Part shown: in pieces, positions 1 through 8,596 of the stretch
Layout: each line of letters starts with the position of its first letter
Position numbering within the stretch: the first letter of the stretch is position 1
NCBI GenBank assembly: GCA_964543475.1
Contig: CAZIYJ010000001.1
Span: forward strand, 372,001-436,000
Direction: 5' to 3'
DNA from: JAYSYM01 sp964543475
GTDB lineage: Bacteria; Bdellovibrionota; Bdellovibrionia; Bdellovibrionales; JAMPXM01
Length of the DNA: 64,000 nt
Notes under the pieces: model-generated
The model's database searches: none
Seen by the model: the letters and a program-made list of their open reading frames with translations, nothing else
What the model was told of the DNA's origin: nothing
Translations under genes and position numbers: made by a program

Positions 1-2
1 TG

Positions 3-1022
3 TCAGTGGCCGAAGCTCTAAGCAAAATTTATGTTGGCCGCGAACAATACGAACAAGCGTATCGTCAATTTGAAATTATCGAAGCAACTGATCCAGAAGA
101 TTTGAATGTAAAAATCAAGATGGCTTATATCTTGATTGAGAAAAAATCTTTCACAGAAGCGATCTTAAAGCTTGAAGACATTCTGAGCAAAGCTCCGTAC
201 TCAGATAAAGTGCGATTTTATTTAGGCGCTGTGTACGAAGAGGTAAAAGACTTTAAGAGTGCCATCTCTCACTTCAGTAAAATTACAGCTTCAAGCTCTT
301 ACTACACAGAATCAATTGTTCACACGGCGTATCTATATAAGCTTTTAGATAAGTCTGACAAAGCAGTGGAGACTGTAAAGAGTGGAATCGCTGCGTTGCC
401 TGAGCATGCTCAGTTCTACGCGCTTTATGCATCATTCCTTGATGACCAAAAGAAGTTTGATGAGGCCCATGAGCTATTAACTGATGCAGTTAAGAAGTTT
501 CCGCAGCACGCACAGCTTCGTTTTTATTTAGGTTCTGTGCAAGATCGCTTAGGTCGCACTCAACAATCAATCGAAAGCATGAAACAAGTGCTATCGTTGG
601 ATAACGAGCACGTACAGGCGCTCAACTTCCTTGCCTACACATATGCTGAGCACGGTGGCGATTTAGAATCGGCAGAAGATATGGTACGTAAAGCAATATC
701 TCTTCAACCGAACGACGCCTATATCATGGACACGTTGGGCTGGGTGCTGTTTAAACGTGGCAAAAATACTGATGCAGTTAAAATTCTTGAGGCTGCCTAT
801 CGTTTACAGCCGACAGAAGCTGTGATTGCAGAGCACTTAGGAGATGCGTACTATAAATCGCAGATGCCTGAGAAAGCGAAGAAGATGTATCTTCGTGCAA
901 TCGAAACCGAAAGCAACAAAGACAATGCTAAAAAGATTCGCTCTAAAATCGTTTCAGTTGATAAGCAAATCCAAAAAGTCGGACAAGCTGCAGGTCGTAT
1001 GCCGGCTTCTAACGACGACTAG
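3..1022 (+). CDS. TPR repeat protein, 5' end cut off by the window
   Basis: This is a chain of tetratricopeptide repeats covering almost the whole visible 338 residues, with recurring A/G-Y/L and P-N/E spacing of about 34 residues (for example the segment ending in the DTLGWVLFKRGK helix pair). The frame is open to the left edge, so the GTG at position 6 is probably not the start and the protein is longer. TPR arrays act as protein-binding scaffolds; in related bacteria such proteins often sit in the periplasm or on the envelope. The gene is followed, with a long out-of-frame overlap, by a lipoprotein gene, so the two are probably co-transcribed and may act together. The specific partner cannot be read from sequence. 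Confidence 0.85.
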   Translation, partial: SVAEALSKIYVGREQYEQAYRQFEIIEATDPEDLNVKIKMAYILIEKKSFTEAILKLEDILSKAPYSDKVRFYLGAVYEEVKDFKSAISHFSKITASSSYYTESIVHTAYLYKLLDKSDKAVETVKSGIAALPEHAQFYALYASFLDDQKKFDEAHELLTDAVKKFPQHAQLRFYLGSVQDRLGRTQQSIESMKQVLSLDNEHVQALNFLAYTYAEHGGDLESAEDMVRKAISLQPNDAYIMDTLGWVLFKRGKNTDAVKILEAAYRLQPTEAVIAEHLGDAYYKSQMPEKAKKMYLRAIETESNKDNAKKIRSKIVSVDKQIQKVGQAAGRMPASNDD

Positions 1023-1611
1023 TTTTCTTCTTGGCCTCAGTTCTTGCGCCACTGCTCCGAAACCAATTGCTGAACGCGGCAAACGAGAAGGACAGTGGCA
1101 TGGCAGCTTCGCAATTAAAGATAAGCAAAATAATAAGTCGAATAATTTGGTGATGGACGCTCTTGCAAAAGAGCCTCATCAGCTTCGTTTAGAAATTACG
1201 ACACAGTTGGGAATTCCGATTGCAAGTATCGTGATTGATAACAATCGCATGCAGGCGCTTCTCCCTCAGCAAAAACGATTTATCGATGCTCCCGCAACAG
1301 CTCAGGCCATGGGAAGAATTGCTCGTCTGCCGATTGAGCCTGCAATTTTAATGGATCTGCTTTTTGATAATGGCTTAAATGAGCGAAAAGGTTGGTCATG
1401 CGACGACAATTCTGAACAACGTTGCACACATGCTGCGACATCAGCGTCGGTCGTGTGGCGCAAACGCGAGGGGAGTCCTCGGCAGTTTGTTTTAGATTCG
1501 CCGCGAGCTGAGGGTAATTTTTCTATTCGAGAGATTACGACGAAGGTCGAGTTTACCGAAGCCACTTTCAAACTAGTGCCTCCGACTAACTACAAGGTAG
1601 AAAATCTCTAG
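925..1611 (+). CDS. Outer-membrane lipoprotein, LolB/DUF4292-like
   Basis: The N-terminus ends in a hydrophobic stretch and a lipobox (LGLSSC; Cys at about residue 41 from the ATG at 925). The mature part begins with a GQWHGSFAIKDK segment and continues with beta-rich sequence (LRLEITTQLGIPIASIVIDNN), which resembles the open barrel of LolB/DUF4292-type lipoproteins that carry or bind lipidated proteins. The start is uncertain: ATG 925 leaves a long n-region and TTG 958 gives a more typical signal peptide. Both lie inside the preceding TPR gene, so translation is probably coupled. The family assignment rests on overall pattern only and no catalytic residues are expected. Confidence 0.6.
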   Translation: MLKRFALKSFQLISKSKKSDKLQVVCRLLTTTSFLLGLSSCATAPKPIAERGKREGQWHGSFAIKDKQNNKSNNLVMDALAKEPHQLRLEITTQLGIPIASIVIDNNRMQALLPQQKRFIDAPATAQAMGRIARLPIEPAILMDLLFDNGLNERKGWSCDDNSEQRCTHAATSASVVWRKREGSPRQFVLDSPRAEGNFSIREITTKVEFTEATFKLVPPTNYKVENL

Positions 1612-1814
1612 ATCGCTTCTACGTCTCGGTGGCCCCCTTAGGTGAGCTATAACAGAAGCTTTTGGTTTCTGTCTCAATTCCCTATCGATGTGGCACAGAA
1701 AAGATTCCCAACAAAATTTTTAACCGTAAACCCCGACTTAGGTTTATCATTCTAGTAGGTGGACAGGTTTTCCGTCTCAGGACGAGACGTCAGCTGCATT
1801 TACAAGGAGAGCGA

Positions 1815-3893
1815 ATGGCGAACTCTAATTTAAATCTCACTCAGATGCTTTCGGAATGGCAGGGTAATAAGAAATTCCGTGACCTCACATGGTCAGGCTC
1901 TTTCCAAGATTATTTGAACCTCGTTAAAGAAAATCCGAAGGTCACTCGCAATGCGTTTCAGCGCATGTACGAAATGATTCTTGAGAGAGGGACTGAAGAA
2001 TACACTGACTTTAAAAAACAAGTGATTCGCTTTAAATTTTTTGACGACATTGATAACGACGGAAAAGATGCAGTCTTCGGGCTCGATGTTCCGCTCATGA
2101 AATTAGTGAACGTTTTAAAATCCGCAGCTCTTGGGTATGGAACTGAGAAGCGCGTGATTCTTCTTCACGGTCCGGTGGGAAGCGCTAAGTCAACGATCTG
2201 TCGAATGTTGAAGAAGGGTGTTGAGGCTTACTCGAAATCAGATAGCGGAGCCCTCTACACATTTGAATGGGTTGATCCAGACAACACACTCGATGGACTA
2301 CTCGGAAAAGACACTCGGGTTTATGAGTCGCCCATGCACGAAGAACCGCTTCTGCTGATTCCAGACGATCTTCGTCCGAAATTTATTGAAGAATTAAATC
2401 GTGGTAACAAAACCGAATTCAGAGTGAACATCGAAGGAGAGTTATCTCCACCTTCGCGTTTCATCTTCCGTCAGTTGATGGAAAGATATAACGGCGACAT
2501 CGGTCGCGTGCTCTCTCACATTCGCGTGAAGCGTTTGGTCTTAAGCGAAGCCGATCGTATCGGTATTGGCACCTTCCAGCCGAAAGATGAAAAGAACCAA
2601 GACTCAACGGAGTTAACGGGTGATATCAACTATCGTAAGATTGCTGAGTACGGATCGGACTCTGATCCTCGCGCATTTAACTTCGACGGAGAGTTCAACG
2701 TAGCTAACCGTGGAATGATTGAGTTTGTCGAAGTACTAAAGCTTGATGTGGCGTTCTTGTATGACTTACTCGGCGCTTCGCAAGAGCACAGAGTAAAACC
2801 AAAGAAATTCGCGCAAACGCATATCGACGAAGTTATTATCGGTCACACGAATGAACCTGAATATCGTCGCCTTCAAGACAACGAATTCATGGAAGCTCTT
2901 CGCGATCGAACAGTTAAGATTGATATTCCGTACATCACTAAGTGGAAACACGAAGTGAACATTTACAAAAAGGATTTCAATAGCCGCAGACTTCGCGGAA
3001 TTTCAATTGCACCTCACACTATTGAGATGGCTGCAATGTGGGCGGTACTTACTCGCCTAGAGAAACCGAAGAAGGCAAATCTCACACGACTTCAAAAACT
3101 GAAGCTGTACGATGGGAAAAGTCTTCCGAATTACACTGAAGACAACGTCAAAGAACTTCGTAAGGAAGCGATTCGCGAAGGGTTAGAGGGAATTTCGCCT
3201 CGATACATTCAAGATAAGCTTTCAAATGCTCTTGTTAACTCTCAGCAAAATAATCGCGGTTCAGTGAATCCGTTCATGGTGATGAACGAGCTTGAGTCGG
3301 GCCTTCGCCATCACTCGTTGATTGCGAATGAAGAATTAAAAGCTGAATACCGAGAATTGCTTGGTGTCATTAAGCAAGAATACGAAGAGATCATCAAAGG
3401 TGAAGTGCAGCGTGCAATTAGTGCTGATGACTCAGCACTTGCTCGCTTATGCGGTAACTACATCGACAATGTAAAAGCGTTCACGCAAAAAGAGCGTGTT
3501 CGAAATACCTTTACCGGCCAGATGGATGATCCGGATGAGCGCTTAATGCGATCAATCGAAGAGAAGATTGAAATTCCAGAGTCTCGTAAAGAAGATTTCC
3601 GTCGCGAGATCATGAATTACATCGGTGCTCTTTCAATTGAAGGTCGAAAGTTCGATTACAAGACTAACGAGCGATTATATAAGGCGCTTGAATTGAAGCT
3701 CTTCGAAGATCAAAAAGATTCGATCAAGTTAACTTCATTGGTTTCGAGTGTGACGGATAAAGACACGCAAGAAAAAATTGATATTGTTAAGACTCGTTTG
3801 ATCAAGGACTTCGGCTATGACGAAATTTCGGCAACCGACGTGCTCCATTATGTAGCGAGTATTTTCGCTCGTGGCGATGTAAAGAAACAATAA
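1815..3893 (+). CDS. prkA: PrkA family serine protein kinase (YeaG)
   Basis: This 692-residue protein has the PrkA architecture: an N-terminal AAA-type ATPase core with a Walker A loop (GPVGSAKST at about residues 119-127) and a C-terminal kinase-like region. The E. coli homologue YeaG has about 644 residues, so this is full length. The ATG at 1815 follows an AAGGAG ribosome site; the frame is open further upstream, but that extension has no such site. It heads the conserved triad prkA-yeaH-spoVR, with a 1-nt stop/start overlap (TAATG) to the next gene. In other bacteria the triad responds to starvation and stress. The biochemical activity of PrkA is debated (kinase, or protease-like AAA+), so 'kinase' is the family name rather than a demonstrated activity here. 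Confidence 0.93.
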   Translation: MANSNLNLTQMLSEWQGNKKFRDLTWSGSFQDYLNLVKENPKVTRNAFQRMYEMILERGTEEYTDFKKQVIRFKFFDDIDNDGKDAVFGLDVPLMKLVNVLKSAALGYGTEKRVILLHGPVGSAKSTICRMLKKGVEAYSKSDSGALYTFEWVDPDNTLDGLLGKDTRVYESPMHEEPLLLIPDDLRPKFIEELNRGNKTEFRVNIEGELSPPSRFIFRQLMERYNGDIGRVLSHIRVKRLVLSEADRIGIGTFQPKDEKNQDSTELTGDINYRKIAEYGSDSDPRAFNFDGEFNVANRGMIEFVEVLKLDVAFLYDLLGASQEHRVKPKKFAQTHIDEVIIGHTNEPEYRRLQDNEFMEALRDRTVKIDIPYITKWKHEVNIYKKDFNSRRLRGISIAPHTIEMAAMWAVLTRLEKPKKANLTRLQKLKLYDGKSLPNYTEDNVKELRKEAIREGLEGISPRYIQDKLSNALVNSQQNNRGSVNPFMVMNELESGLRHHSLIANEELKAEYRELLGVIKQEYEEIIKGEVQRAISADDSALARLCGNYIDNVKAFTQKERVRNTFTGQMDDPDERLMRSIEEKIEIPESRKEDFRREIMNYIGALSIEGRKFDYKTNERLYKALELKLFEDQKDSIKLTSLVSSVTDKDTQEKIDIVKTRLIKDFGYDEISATDVLHYVASIFARGDVKKQ

Positions 3894-4987
3894 TGGCAAT
3901 TAAAGAAGACCATAGCAGGTTTAAAGATATCGTCCGTGGGCGCATCAAAGAGAACTTTAAGAAGTTCGTGACCCACGGAGAGATGATTGGAAAAAGGGAA
4001 AACGACATCGTCAAGATCCCGATTCCATCAATCGATATCCCTCGATTTAAATATGGTCCGAAGCAGGGCGGCGGAGTCGGCCAGGGGCAAGGGCAGCCGG
4101 GCGATGCGATGGATGGTGAACCCCAAGATGGTTACGGGGAAGCTGGCAATCAGCCAGGCGAGCACCAACTTGAAGCCGAAATGAGCCTTGATGAACTTGC
4201 AAATATCCTAGGAGAAGAACTTCAGTTGCCGAACATCGAGCCAAAAGGTCCACCAAAAATGGACACGATGAAAAGCAAGTTCACTGGACTTGCACCGGTC
4301 GGTCCAGAAGGACTTCGCAATTTTAGATCATCCTACAAAAATGCATTGAAGCGTTACCTCTCGAGCGGAATTTACGATCCGTCGAAGATGATCATTCCGC
4401 AGCGAAGTGACATGCGTTACAAAAGCTATAAGCAGTCAAAGCAAAAGCATGCAAATGCTGTCGTGATTTATATGATGGACGTCTCTGGCTCAATGGGCGA
4501 CGAACAAAAAGAAATCGTTCGGCTTGAGAGCTTTTGGATTAACACCTGGTTACAAAAACACTACAAGGGTTTAGAGACTCGCTTCATCATTCACGATGCG
4601 GCTGCAAAAGAAGTTGATGAGAAAACATTTTTCTCAACAAGCGAGTCAGGCGGAACATTGATTAGCTCTGCTTACAAGCTTGCGCAGCAAATGATCTTAG
4701 ATGAGTACAATCCGCGCGACTGGAATATTTACCCATTTCATTTCTCTGACGGAGATAACTGGAGTGGCGAAGACACTCGCCTTTGCATGAAAATGTTAAA
4801 CGAATTCTTCTTACCTAATTGCAACACGTTCTGTTACGGGCAAGTCGAGAGCAAATACGGAAGTGGTCAGTTCTTAAAAGATTTAGAGCGAGAGTTTCCG
4901 GCCAATGAAAAACTAATTTTCTCGCGCATTGAAAGCCGAGATAAAATTTTGCAGTCCATTAAAGATTTCCTAGGGAAAGGGAAGTAA
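3893..4987 (+). CDS. yeaH: YeaH/DUF444 family protein with von Willebrand A-like domain
   Basis: The 364-residue protein carries a metal-ion-dependent adhesion site of the DxSxS type (DVSGSMG, Asp at about residue 196) inside a VWA-like domain. It is preceded by a Gly/Gln-rich low-complexity stretch (about residues 60-90) typical of DUF444 proteins. It is somewhat shorter than E. coli YeaH (about 427 residues). The start codon overlaps the prkA stop by one base and its own stop overlaps the next start in the same way, which implies translational coupling. VWA proteins next to AAA+ ATPases usually act as the partner of that ATPase, as in the MoxR-VWA pairs, so a PrkA-YeaH complex is the natural inference. 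Confidence 0.92.
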   Translation: MAIKEDHSRFKDIVRGRIKENFKKFVTHGEMIGKRENDIVKIPIPSIDIPRFKYGPKQGGGVGQGQGQPGDAMDGEPQDGYGEAGNQPGEHQLEAEMSLDELANILGEELQLPNIEPKGPPKMDTMKSKFTGLAPVGPEGLRNFRSSYKNALKRYLSSGIYDPSKMIIPQRSDMRYKSYKQSKQKHANAVVIYMMDVSGSMGDEQKEIVRLESFWINTWLQKHYKGLETRFIIHDAAAKEVDEKTFFSTSESGGTLISSAYKLAQQMILDEYNPRDWNIYPFHFSDGDNWSGEDTRLCMKMLNEFFLPNCNTFCYGQVESKYGSGQFLKDLEREFPANEKLIFSRIESRDKILQSIKDFLGKGK

Positions 4988-6495
4988 TGGCTAACCTCAC
5001 TCCCGAACTAGAAGCAGAACGAGTAAAAATTCTGAAAATCGCTCAAGATTACGGACTCGATATGTTTGAGACGATTTTTGAGTTAATTACTTACGATCAA
5101 ATTAATCAGTTTGCTTCGTATGGCGGTTTTCCAGTGAGATATCCACACTGGCGTTTCGGGATGGAGTACGAACAGCTATCCAAGTCGTACCAATATGGTC
5201 TGTCTAAAATTTACGAAATGGTTGTGAACACTGACCCGTGCTACGCCTACCTTATGGAAGGTAACCGCATGGTGGATCAGAAATTAGTAATGGCACACGT
5301 TTATGGCCACTGCGATTTCTTTAAGAACAACCAGTGGTTTGCACCTACTAATCGCAAGATGATGGATGCAGTTGCTAATCATGCCACTCGCATTCGCCGA
5401 TACATAGATCGATATGGCGTTGATGAAGTCGAAGACTTTATTGATCGATGCTTAAGCTTAGAGAATTTAATCGATCGTTATTCTCCTTACGTTACCAAAT
5501 CAGGTGAATCGCAAGAAGTCGAAAAGGGTCGCGAAGCTGGCTTATTAAAAGTCGAACGCGACTACATGGATGAGTACATCAATCCGCCTGATTTTAAAGA
5601 GCATCAAAAAGAAAAGATTTTGGAAGAAGCTCGCAAAGCTTCGAAGTTTCCGGCGACACCTCAGCGAGATATTTTACAGTTCCTCATGCATAATGCCCCT
5701 CTGAAAAACTGGCAACAAGATGTGCTGTCGATTATTCGCGATGAAGCTTATTACTTTGCTCCCCAAGGTATGACGAAGATCATGAATGAAGGTTGGGCCT
5801 CTTACTGGCATTCAAAAATGATGACACAAAAAATCATGCGCGATAGTGAGATCATCGATTTTGCTGATGCTCACGCTGGTACGATGGCGATGCAGCCAGG
5901 TGGTTTTAATCCTTACAAAGTGGGTATTGAGCTCTTCCGCGACATTGAAGATCGCTGGGATAAAGGCCGCTTTGGTAAAGAGTGGAACGAATGTACCGAC
6001 ATTCAAGAGCGAAATAACTGGGATAAAAAGACCGGCCTTGGCCGCAAAAAAATCTTTGATGTTCGCAAAACTTATAACGACGTTACTTTTATTGACGAGT
6101 TCTTAACCGAAGATTTCTGTGTGCGAAATAAACTCTTCGTTTATCAATTCAACAAAAGATCTGGTCGATACGAAGTGAACACTCGCGACTTTCCAGCGAT
6201 TAAACAGCAACTGCTATTTCAGTTAACCAACTTTGGTCAGCCGATTATTTATGTTGAAGATGCGAATTTTGAAAATCGCGGCGAACTTCTTCTCACTCAT
6301 AATTTTGAGGGAGTAGAGATGCAGCCCGACTACATGAAAGAGACGCTTAAGAACTTGCAGTCGGTCTGGCAACGTCCCGTGAACCTTGCCACTGTCTTGG
6401 ACCAAGTCTCTAAGTTAGTGCGCTTCGACGGAAATGAGTTTCAAGAAATCACTCTTGATCAGCCAGCCGGGCAGCAAGAGCTCAAGCCAGAGTAA
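4987..6495 (+). CDS. spoVR: SpoVR family protein (YcgB)
   Basis: At 502 residues this matches the usual SpoVR/YcgB length (about 510). Recognisable family segments include the early GGFPVRYPHWRFGMEYEQL block, the FAPQGMTKIMNEGWASYWH block and the C-terminal FIDEFLTEDFC block. The gene is the third of the prkA-yeaH-spoVR triad and starts with a 1-nt overlap. SpoVR was named for a role in the Bacillus spore cortex, but it is widespread in non-spore formers, where it is a stress or stationary-phase gene of unknown biochemistry. The stop lies only 2 nt from the stop of the convergent gene, so there is no room for a separate terminator. Confidence 0.93.
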   Translation: MANLTPELEAERVKILKIAQDYGLDMFETIFELITYDQINQFASYGGFPVRYPHWRFGMEYEQLSKSYQYGLSKIYEMVVNTDPCYAYLMEGNRMVDQKLVMAHVYGHCDFFKNNQWFAPTNRKMMDAVANHATRIRRYIDRYGVDEVEDFIDRCLSLENLIDRYSPYVTKSGESQEVEKGREAGLLKVERDYMDEYINPPDFKEHQKEKILEEARKASKFPATPQRDILQFLMHNAPLKNWQQDVLSIIRDEAYYFAPQGMTKIMNEGWASYWHSKMMTQKIMRDSEIIDFADAHAGTMAMQPGGFNPYKVGIELFRDIEDRWDKGRFGKEWNECTDIQERNNWDKKTGLGRKKIFDVRKTYNDVTFIDEFLTEDFCVRNKLFVYQFNKRSGRYEVNTRDFPAIKQQLLFQLTNFGQPIIYVEDANFENRGELLLTHNFEGVEMQPDYMKETLKNLQSVWQRPVNLATVLDQVSKLVRFDGNEFQEITLDQPAGQQELKPE

Positions 6496-6497
6496 CT

Positions 6498-6947
6498 CTA
6501 TCGGCTGTAGCAGCGCGCGACTTTCACGTTTCCATCTCGGCATGCGCCGAATGTCCATTCGCGATAGTAGGGGTCCCAAGTGCGAGTTTTCGCGTTTTTA
6601 TAGCGGCACCACTCTGCATACGAATACCACTGCAGCGCTTCGCCTCTTCTATAGCCGAGCTCTCGGCAACGAGCATTGATTGAGTCACGATCGTTATTAA
6701 CTAAAAAGCGATCGCGAGCTTTTGGGCTACCAGAAGTTGGAACATCTGTTCGGTTCTCGAAGGCGCAAGTTGTACAATAGTTACCTGCTTCGATCGCACC
6801 CGGAAAATCTTTAGAAGAAGAGGCTTGGTTATTCTGCTCACGACGATCACTTCGCCGATCTTCATTGCGAAGACCACCGTCAACCTGGGCAAATCCGGCT
6901 GAACTCATCATCAAAGATCCAATCATGACTATTAATCGAAGTTTCAT
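6498..6947 (-). CDS. Small secreted protein, Cys-containing, function unknown
   Basis: I do not recognise the family. Starting at ATG 6947, which has an AAAGGA ribosome site five bases upstream, the protein is 149 residues long. It has a clean signal peptide (MKLRLIVMIGSLMMSSAGFA) and is probably exported to the periplasm. The mature part is polar at first and then rich in aromatics and cysteines (YCTTCAFENR, RCRELGYRRGEALQWYSYAEWCRYK, ACRDGNVKVARCYSR). About six cysteines suggest disulfide bonds. The frame is open 18 codons further upstream but that extension would bury the signal peptide. It converges on spoVR with almost no gap. Confidence 0.7.
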   Translation of the reverse strand: MKLRLIVMIGSLMMSSAGFAQVDGGLRNEDRRSDRREQNNQASSSKDFPGAIEAGNYCTTCAFENRTDVPTSGSPKARDRFLVNNDRDSINARCRELGYRRGEALQWYSYAEWCRYKNAKTRTWDPYYREWTFGACRDGNVKVARCYSR

Positions 6948-7091
6948 CACATTCCTTTCGGTTCGCCTCAGGGCCATTACGGCACTAAAGAACTCGTTCA
7001 AAGTTTATAAATGAAAAAATTGTGCCATCGAAAACAGAGTCGATTCGGCACTGGACCAAATGGGTTCAGAATTGCACTCCATAGACTTCAT

Positions 7092-8063
7092 ATGAAATCG
7101 ATAGGCTGGATTCAAAATAGAGCGTTTTTACTGTTGGTTCTTTTGACAGTTGCAGGCCCAAATTTGGCCCGAGCGAACAGCGCTGATCCTAGCAGCTGTC
7201 CGACTGTAGATCTTCGCCAAGATTTTAATTTCGGCATTACTAGAAGCCAAAAGTTTCTAGGCTGGTGTTATTCGTATGCTGGAGCTGACGTAGTCGGACA
7301 ACGAATTGGTCAAAATCTCTCATCGTTTGATTTAGCAGTTCAGGTCGCTCAACATCGTGTTCAAGAACTCAATTTGAAAGAGCAAAAGTTAACTGACGTC
7401 AGTGGCGGAAGCCTAGTAGATATCGGCGCAGTTATCTCTACTGTGGGCGTGTGCGCGGGCAATAAAATCACATCGTCAGATCCGAATGCATCTCACATTA
7501 TTAAAGAAGTCGAAGAGGCAGCTATCTTTGTAGCAGAACATCGTTCAAGAGGAGCAATGTCTGACATTGAAGTGCAAAGATTTGTCTTTGCGCGTGCTCC
7601 GAGGTTTCAAAGAATATTTCCAACTACTTCTGTTTGGGAATTGGTCGAACACTTTAAGAAGTTGAGAAACGAAAAATTCCCTTTAGCTGAGCTGTTCGAT
7701 CAGATATGCGGTGCTCGAAAAAAGCTTAATTTTAAATGGCACTATCAGATCGGGGAATACACCACCGAAGCAATGAAGGCACAACTTGCAGAACGTCGTG
7801 CTCTTTACTTAACGTGGGACGAGAAAAGTTTAGAAGACTTATCAAAGCCGATTGGCCTAGCAGGCCACGCATCGAGCGTGATCGGTATGCGTTTTAACAA
7901 AACTAAGAACACGTGTGAATTCTTACTGCGAAACAGTTACGGTGATTCCCTACAAAGAACTTACGACCCAAAGATTCGAAATCAGGTTGCTAATGGCAAT
8001 GTCTGGGTTTCTGAAGCAATTATGGGGCGAATTTTAGAGCTGTCGGGTTGGATTAAGAACTAA
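7092..8063 (+). CDS. Secreted papain-like (C1-type) cysteine protease
   Basis: The 323-residue product from ATG 7092 has a signal peptide ending near ARANSA. The papain-type catalytic pattern is visible: a Gln followed by the nucleophile in RSQKFLGWCYSYAG (Cys equivalent to the Cys of QGxCGSCWAF), a histidine in LAGHASSVIGMR, and an Asn/Ser before YGD in FLLRNSYGDS. The spacing between Cys and His (about 220 residues) is longer than in papain because of an inserted helical segment. It would act outside the cytoplasm, possibly on prey or environmental protein if the organism is predatory (inference). ATG 7011 is an alternative start but would place 27 charged residues before the signal peptide. 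Confidence 0.72.
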   Translation: MKSIGWIQNRAFLLLVLLTVAGPNLARANSADPSSCPTVDLRQDFNFGITRSQKFLGWCYSYAGADVVGQRIGQNLSSFDLAVQVAQHRVQELNLKEQKLTDVSGGSLVDIGAVISTVGVCAGNKITSSDPNASHIIKEVEEAAIFVAEHRSRGAMSDIEVQRFVFARAPRFQRIFPTTSVWELVEHFKKLRNEKFPLAELFDQICGARKKLNFKWHYQIGEYTTEAMKAQLAERRALYLTWDEKSLEDLSKPIGLAGHASSVIGMRFNKTKNTCEFLLRNSYGDSLQRTYDPKIRNQVANGNVWVSEAIMGRILELSGWIKN

Positions 8064-8076
8064 AGTAAGACGGCGA

Positions 8077-8469
8077 TTACTCGTCGTCTTCTTCTTCATC
8101 CTCATCAGAGAGTTCTTCTTCCATCTCTTCAAGATCGTCAGCATCTTCAGGCTCAACGCGGAAAAGCCAGCCATCACCAAATGGATCTTCTTCGATCAAT
8201 GATGGGTTCTCTAGAACCGCGCCATTTACTTCGATGATTTTTCCATCGACCGGTGAGTAAAGATTAAGTGGTCCAGACTCAGTTTCGATTTCTCCGCAAA
8301 CTTCATCTGCAACAACTTCTTCATTTTCACTTGGAAGGTTGACCTTAGTAATCTCGGTGATCTCACTTAAGCCATCTTCGTTGATGCCAATCGTGATCGT
8401 ACCATCTTCAACCTGAATCCACATGTAGCCCATAAAGGGAACGAAATCTTCATTACTCATTGACGTCAT
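8077..8469 (-). CDS. GcvH-like lipoyl-domain protein lacking the lipoyl lysine
   Basis: The core (TITIGINEDGLSEI...VCGEIETES...NLYSPVDGKIIEVN...NEPSLIEEDPFGDGWLFRV in outline) follows the glycine-cleavage H protein fold almost segment by segment. In H proteins the lysine of the ESVKA motif carries lipoate; here the aligned residue is Ser65 (ETESG), six residues before the conserved LY. The C-terminal 25 residues are almost entirely Asp and Glu. The protein therefore cannot be a normal glycine-cleavage carrier, and no gcvT or gcvP lies nearby. The start is ATG 8469 or ATG 8460; neither has a strong ribosome site. It may be a scaffold or a regulatory relic; its function is not known. Confidence 0.7.
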   Translation of the reverse strand: MTSMSNEDFVPFMGYMWIQVEDGTITIGINEDGLSEITEITKVNLPSENEEVVADEVCGEIETESGPLNLYSPVDGKIIEVNGAVLENPSLIEEDPFGDGWLFRVEPEDADDLEEMEEELSDEDEEEDDE

Positions 8470-8596
8470 GGTCGCAAAACACCGGATTTCCGCAAGACAT
8501 TTTTTAAAAAAAAGTTTTATTTCAATCTGCTTGAGCCGAGTTGCGCTCAAATAGCGGCTTTGGTATGACAACCGTCCTTTTCTTGGAGGGGACCGG

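Noticed and set aside
844..924. ATG 844 as start of the lipoprotein gene
   Set aside because: It would put an arginine-rich non-signal stretch of 27 residues in front; the lipobox position fits a start at 925 or 958.
1662..1814. Upstream extension of the prkA frame
   Set aside because: The 51 extra residues have no family similarity, and ATG 1815 has a clear AAGGAG site.
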